NCBI RefSeq assembly: GCF_021389955.1
Contig: NZ_CP089980.1
Coordinates: forward strand, 2,537,001-2,601,000
DNA: 64,000 nt
Direction of reading: 5' to 3'
From: Fulvivirga maritima
GTDB lineage: Bacteria > Bacteroidota > Bacteroidia > Cytophagales > Cyclobacteriaceae
The translations under genes and the position numbers were made by a program. The notes beneath the pieces were generated by a model that ran no database searches, was not told the DNA's origin, and saw only the letters and a program-made list of their open reading frames with translations. Positions 62,288 to 64,000 of this stretch are shown here, piece by piece (position 1 is the first letter of the stretch; every line of letters begins with the position of its first letter).

Positions 62288-63388
62288 ATGTTTAGAGAAA
62301 AGATCAACCCCGGAACAGTGGGATTAGTATTTCGCGACGGTGATTACAAACGAGTAATTACCGAAGGAAAGCATTGGGTCAGTCCATTAGATAGGTTGGT
62401 CCGATATGATAGAAGTAAGTCCTTTCCGTGGCCAATAGATTTGAACATTCTGTTGAGAGATGATGAATTAAAGTCATTACTGGAAGTGGTGGATGTGAAG
62501 GATGATCAAATTGTATTGCAGTATACCAATGGAAACCTCAATAGTGTGCTTACTCCTGGGCGATATGCTTACTGGAAGGGAGTAACCGATTGGGAATTTA
62601 AAACCATGGATTTGAGCAAAGTAGATATTACCGAAAACATAAATATGGGGGTGGTAAAAAGACGAGAGCTCGTTCCTTTTGTGAGGGTATGCAAGATAGA
62701 ATCTTATGAAAAAGGAGTACTTTTTATTGATAATAAAGAGGAAAAGATTCTCGGTCCGGGAGAGTACTACTTCTGGAAAAATGCCCAAAACGTAACGGTT
62801 TCTAAGGTAGATTTAAGGCAGGCACAGTTGGAGATTACTGGGCAGGAGATCTTAACCAGTGATAAGGCTGCTTTGAGAATCAATTTTATGATTCAGTACA
62901 AGGTGGTGGATATTCAAAAAGCTGTAATTGACAATAAAGATTACGAAAGGCAACTGTACACCATGGTGCAGCTGGCTCTGAGAGAGTATGTGGGTACTTT
63001 TTCTTTAGATGAACTGCTAGAGAAAAAGGAGGAGATAGGTGATTATGTGAAGAATGCTCTTAAAGAAAAAGTGGTGGCTTTAGGTGTAAAAATCAACGAT
63101 GCTGGAGTGAAAGATGTAATACTGCCTGGTGATGTAAAAAGTATAATGAATCAGGTGCTGGTAGCACAAAAGCAAGCTCAGGCTAATGTGATAACCCGTA
63201 GGGAAGAAACAGCTTCTACCAGGAGTTTGCTCAACACAGCTAAGTTGATGGAAGACAACGAAATGTTGTATAAGCTAAAGGAAATGGAGTATGTAGAAAA
63301 AATTGCGGATAAAATCGGAGAGATTACTGTGGCAGGAAATGGCCAGGTGATTGATCAATTGAGAAGCATTTTTACTCCTACTAAATAA
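62288..63388 (+). CDS. Slipin-type SPFH/band-7 protein
   Basis: 366 residues. The central SPFH domain (about 160-290) includes QEILTSDKAALRINFMIQYKVVD and QLALREYVGTFSLDELLEKKEEIGDYV, followed by a helical coiled-coil tail (RREETASTRSLLNTAKLMEDN). The N-terminus has no clear TM helix. SPFH proteins form membrane-associated oligomers. Slipin genes occur next to rtcB in several bacterial RNA-repair neighbourhoods, and here a TPR gene and rtcB follow at once. It is preceded by the structured RNA region rather than a promoter of its own that I can see. Confidence 0.85.
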   Translation: MFREKINPGTVGLVFRDGDYKRVITEGKHWVSPLDRLVRYDRSKSFPWPIDLNILLRDDELKSLLEVVDVKDDQIVLQYTNGNLNSVLTPGRYAYWKGVTDWEFKTMDLSKVDITENINMGVVKRRELVPFVRVCKIESYEKGVLFIDNKEEKILGPGEYYFWKNAQNVTVSKVDLRQAQLEITGQEILTSDKAALRINFMIQYKVVDIQKAVIDNKDYERQLYTMVQLALREYVGTFSLDELLEKKEEIGDYVKNALKEKVVALGVKINDAGVKDVILPGDVKSIMNQVLVAQKQAQANVITRREETASTRSLLNTAKLMEDNEMLYKLKEMEYVEKIADKIGEITVAGNGQVIDQLRSIFTPTK

Positions 63389-63444
63389 TATGAGGTCTGT
63401 ATTTTAATATTGAGCACGATGCGGCCTCTTAATTTTCTGAAATC

Positions 63445-63966
63445 ATGAACATTTATGATCAATATATTGAAGATTTAATACCATTTGCGGAAGATGCTAT
63501 TTATGAAGGTGATTACCATCTGGCTCATAAGCTGCTAATGAGTGGGTTAACGGATGAGCCGGGATACCCTAAGTTACACTATACTATGGGTTGGATGTAT
63601 CACTACTATCAGGTGAATGAGGCTTTGGCAGAGCGCCACTATCAGCTTGCTATTTATTTCGATGCTTCTTATGTAGAGGCCTATGAAAATCTGGCTGACT
63701 TATACTGGGCAAAGCGTAAATATCAGTCTTTAACACAACTTATGTTAAAAGCAGAAAAATGTGAGGAGATTGATAAGGATTACGTTTATAGCGTGTTAGG
63801 TAAAATAGCAGAAACACAATGTGAATACAGAAAAGCGATAGGCTATTATCGTAAAGCTTTAATGAGTTCGGTAGATAATCATACTACCAAGGAGTTGAAG
63901 CAAGATATTAAAAGAACAAGAATTAAGAAATTTAAAAATAATTGGAAATGGCAACGACAAAGTTGA
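63445..63966 (+). CDS. TPR-repeat protein linked to rtcB
   Basis: 173 residues made of TPR-like helical pairs (GDYHLAHKLLMSGLTDEPGYPKLHYTMG, AERHYQLAIYFDASYVEAYENLADLYW, EYRKAIGYYRKAL) with a basic C-terminus (KRTRIKKFKNNWKWQRQ) that could contact RNA. It overlaps the rtcB start by 19 bases, so translation is likely coupled. Probably an adaptor in the slipin-RtcB system. Confidence 0.82.
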   Translation: MNIYDQYIEDLIPFAEDAIYEGDYHLAHKLLMSGLTDEPGYPKLHYTMGWMYHYYQVNEALAERHYQLAIYFDASYVEAYENLADLYWAKRKYQSLTQLMLKAEKCEEIDKDYVYSVLGKIAETQCEYRKAIGYYRKALMSSVDNHTTKELKQDIKRTRIKKFKNNWKWQRQS

Positions 63967-64000
63967 CAGGGAAAGAACTGAAGCAAATTGACTATCCGGA
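63948..64000 (+). CDS. rtcB: RtcB-type RNA ligase, N-terminal end (runs off window)
   Basis: Only 17 residues are in the window: MATTKLTGKELKQIDYP. The pattern K-(L/I)-T-G-K-(E/D)-L followed by YP is the N-terminus of the RtcB subgroup common in Bacteroidota. RtcB joins RNA ends bearing 2',3'-cyclic phosphate (or 3'-phosphate) and 5'-OH using GTP and Mn2+. The catalytic Cys and His lie beyond the window, so the call rests on this short segment and on the linked slipin gene. Confidence 0.68.
   Translation, partial: MATTKLTGKELKQIDYP

Overview
The window looks like chromosome of a Bacteroidota bacterium, most likely order Cytophagales. The inference rests on AT-rich DNA, TAnnTTTG-type promoter boxes, type IX secretion (T9SS) C-terminal sorting domains, a PafA-like alkaline phosphatase, an OmpA protein with thrombospondin type 3 repeats, and a zinc-independent type-B L31. 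No rRNA, CRISPR array or intact insertion sequence was seen.

Layout. 1-1.1 kb: end of enolase, a FtsB/DivIC-like gene and a small outer-membrane protein. 1.1-20.3 kb (minus strand): one exopolysaccharide locus reading right to left. It starts with a receiver-TM protein, then a Wza-like export lipoprotein, a Wzz/Wzc-like co-polymerase, a flippase, a glycosyltransferase, a polymerase/ligase, a three-part kinase fusion, an acetyltransferase, three more glycosyltransferases and a WecA-type initiating transferase. It ends with an NtrC-type sigma54 activator and a hybrid histidine kinase. Sigma54-like -24/-12 sites lie just upstream of the first gene and of a distal sub-operon, so the activator probably drives its own locus. 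20.5-29.1 kb (plus): WG-repeat protein, PafA-like phosphatase, NSS transporter with its tiny MetS-like subunit, OmpA/TSP3 protein. 29.1-34.5 kb (minus): RmlD-like reductase, cyclophilin lipoprotein, hemC, DNA polymerase III delta', GlmU-like protein, rpmE2. 34.7-43.4 kb (plus): Wzi-like protein, ABC exporter, gmhA, YifB/ComM ATPase, a toxin-antitoxin pair with a broken toxin, VOC, EVE and MarR genes. 43.5-50.7 kb (minus): two giant paralogous proteins of unknown function. 51.2-54.4 kb: Crp/Fnr regulator, flavodoxin-fold oxidoreductase, SDR, DinB, a MITE-like element and Dps. 54.5-58.8 kb (plus): nuoABCD and nnr. 59-60.7 kb: two T9SS cargo genes.

60.8-64 kb is the most unusual part. A 39-bp palindrome over a possible promoter is followed by two small ORF/terminator units. 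About 900 nt packed with RNA structure come next, containing tRNA-Tyr, tRNA-Gln and two tRNA-like elements in circularly permuted order (T arm, acceptor hairpin, D arm, anticodon region). A slipin gene, a TPR gene and the start of what looks like rtcB (RNA 3'-phosphate ligase) follow on the same strand. I read this as an RNA-repair or RNA-processing locus in which permuted tRNA-like RNAs may be RtcB substrates, decoys or Y-RNA-like partners. The structures are hand-folded from the sequence; the function is inference.

Three genes (hybrid kinase, Wza-like lipoprotein, ParE-like toxin) each carry one extra base in a mononucleotide run. This could be assembly error or real inactivation and should be checked against reads.
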